Source: a virus
Direction: 5' to 3' (one strand)
DNA length: 61,757 bases
IMG/VR virus record: IMGVR_UViG_3300032289_001903
Span: 1 to 61,757 of that record
Shown here: piece after piece, positions 61,667-61,757 of the stretch
Layout of the letters: each line of letters starts with the position of its first letter
How positions within the stretch are numbered: the stretch's first letter is position 1
Translations under genes and position numbers: made by a program
Notes under the pieces: model-generated
Told to the model about the DNA's origin: nothing
Database searches by the model: none
What the model saw: only the letters and a program-made list of their open reading frames with translations

Positions 61667-61757
61667 ATGGCAAAAAGTAAGAGCTCACTGAGTGAGGTGG
61701 TAAGCAATTCGCTTAACAAGACATTTGATCTGTCTTCATTCAAAAAGAGCAAGTTTT
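61667..61757 (+). CDS. uvsX: Start of UvsX/RecA-like recombinase (cut by window edge)
   Basis: Thirty codons from the ATG at 61667: MAKSKSSLSEVVSNSLNKTF, then DLSSFKKSKF, running off the window. Short Lys/Ser-rich starts like this precede the RecA core in T4-like UvsX proteins, and uvsX commonly sits near gp32 in such phages. The identification rests mainly on context. Confidence 0.45.
   Translation, partial: MAKSKSSLSEVVSNSLNKTFDLSSFKKSKF

Overview
The window is one continuous, + strand, late/structural region of a T4-like (contractile-tailed) bacteriophage. The T4 landmarks run in order: large terminase gp17, portal gp20, prohead protease gp21, scaffold gp22, major capsid gp23, neck genes, tail fibres, sheath gp18, tube gp19, a gp26-type hub protein, tape measure, gp53 and baseplate hub, and at the right edge gp32 and the start of a probable uvsX. 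The DNA is very AT-rich. Starts sit in A-rich, Shine-Dalgarno-poor contexts (one clear SD, on the scaffold gene), which together with the protein families suggests a Bacteroidota (flavobacterial) host. That host call is inference. I see no tRNA, CRISPR, IS element or lysogeny gene.

Layout. 1-16.6 kb: dense operons of small virion proteins, most opening with a short helical peptide ending in (L/I)-x-E, typified by MIKL-x-DILNE. The tag carriers include a PD-(D/E)xK nuclease-like protein, an HExxH protein, winged-helix proteins and very basic DNA-binding-like modules. Between them lie a Dps-like protein, an FAD dehydrogenase and a P-loop kinase. 15.4-16.2 kb: a two-gene membrane (spanin-like) pair. 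16.7-28.7 kb: GIY-YIG homing endonuclease, terminase, portal, further tagged proteins, protease, scaffold, capsid. 28.8-33.1 kb: PhoH ATPase and neck proteins. 33.1-44.7 kb: fibre region with a 1473-residue fibre, duplicated fibre segments and three tandem glycine-rich adhesins. 44.7-58.4 kb: tail and baseplate, with a probable +1 frameshift just upstream of the tape measure. 58.4-61.8 kb: replication genes (compact family-A polymerase-like protein, gp32, probable uvsX).

The most exciting feature is the tag system. T4 marks its few internal head proteins with an N-terminal capsid-targeting peptide that gp21 removes after an (L/I)-x-E site. Here about 21 different proteins carry such a peptide, and several repeat the site between domains, as if they were polyproteins cut inside the prohead. 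Three tags share an R-M/F-Q-x-LA-x-I core with the extreme C-terminus of the scaffold. I infer a large cargo of proteins packed with the genome and probably delivered into the host.

Twenty-one ATATTTAT boxes lie just ahead of genes or operons, often directly after a terminator hairpin. I infer that they are the phage's late promoters. In 13 cases the box extends to TATTTATA, the exact reverse complement of the T4 late promoter TATAAATA.
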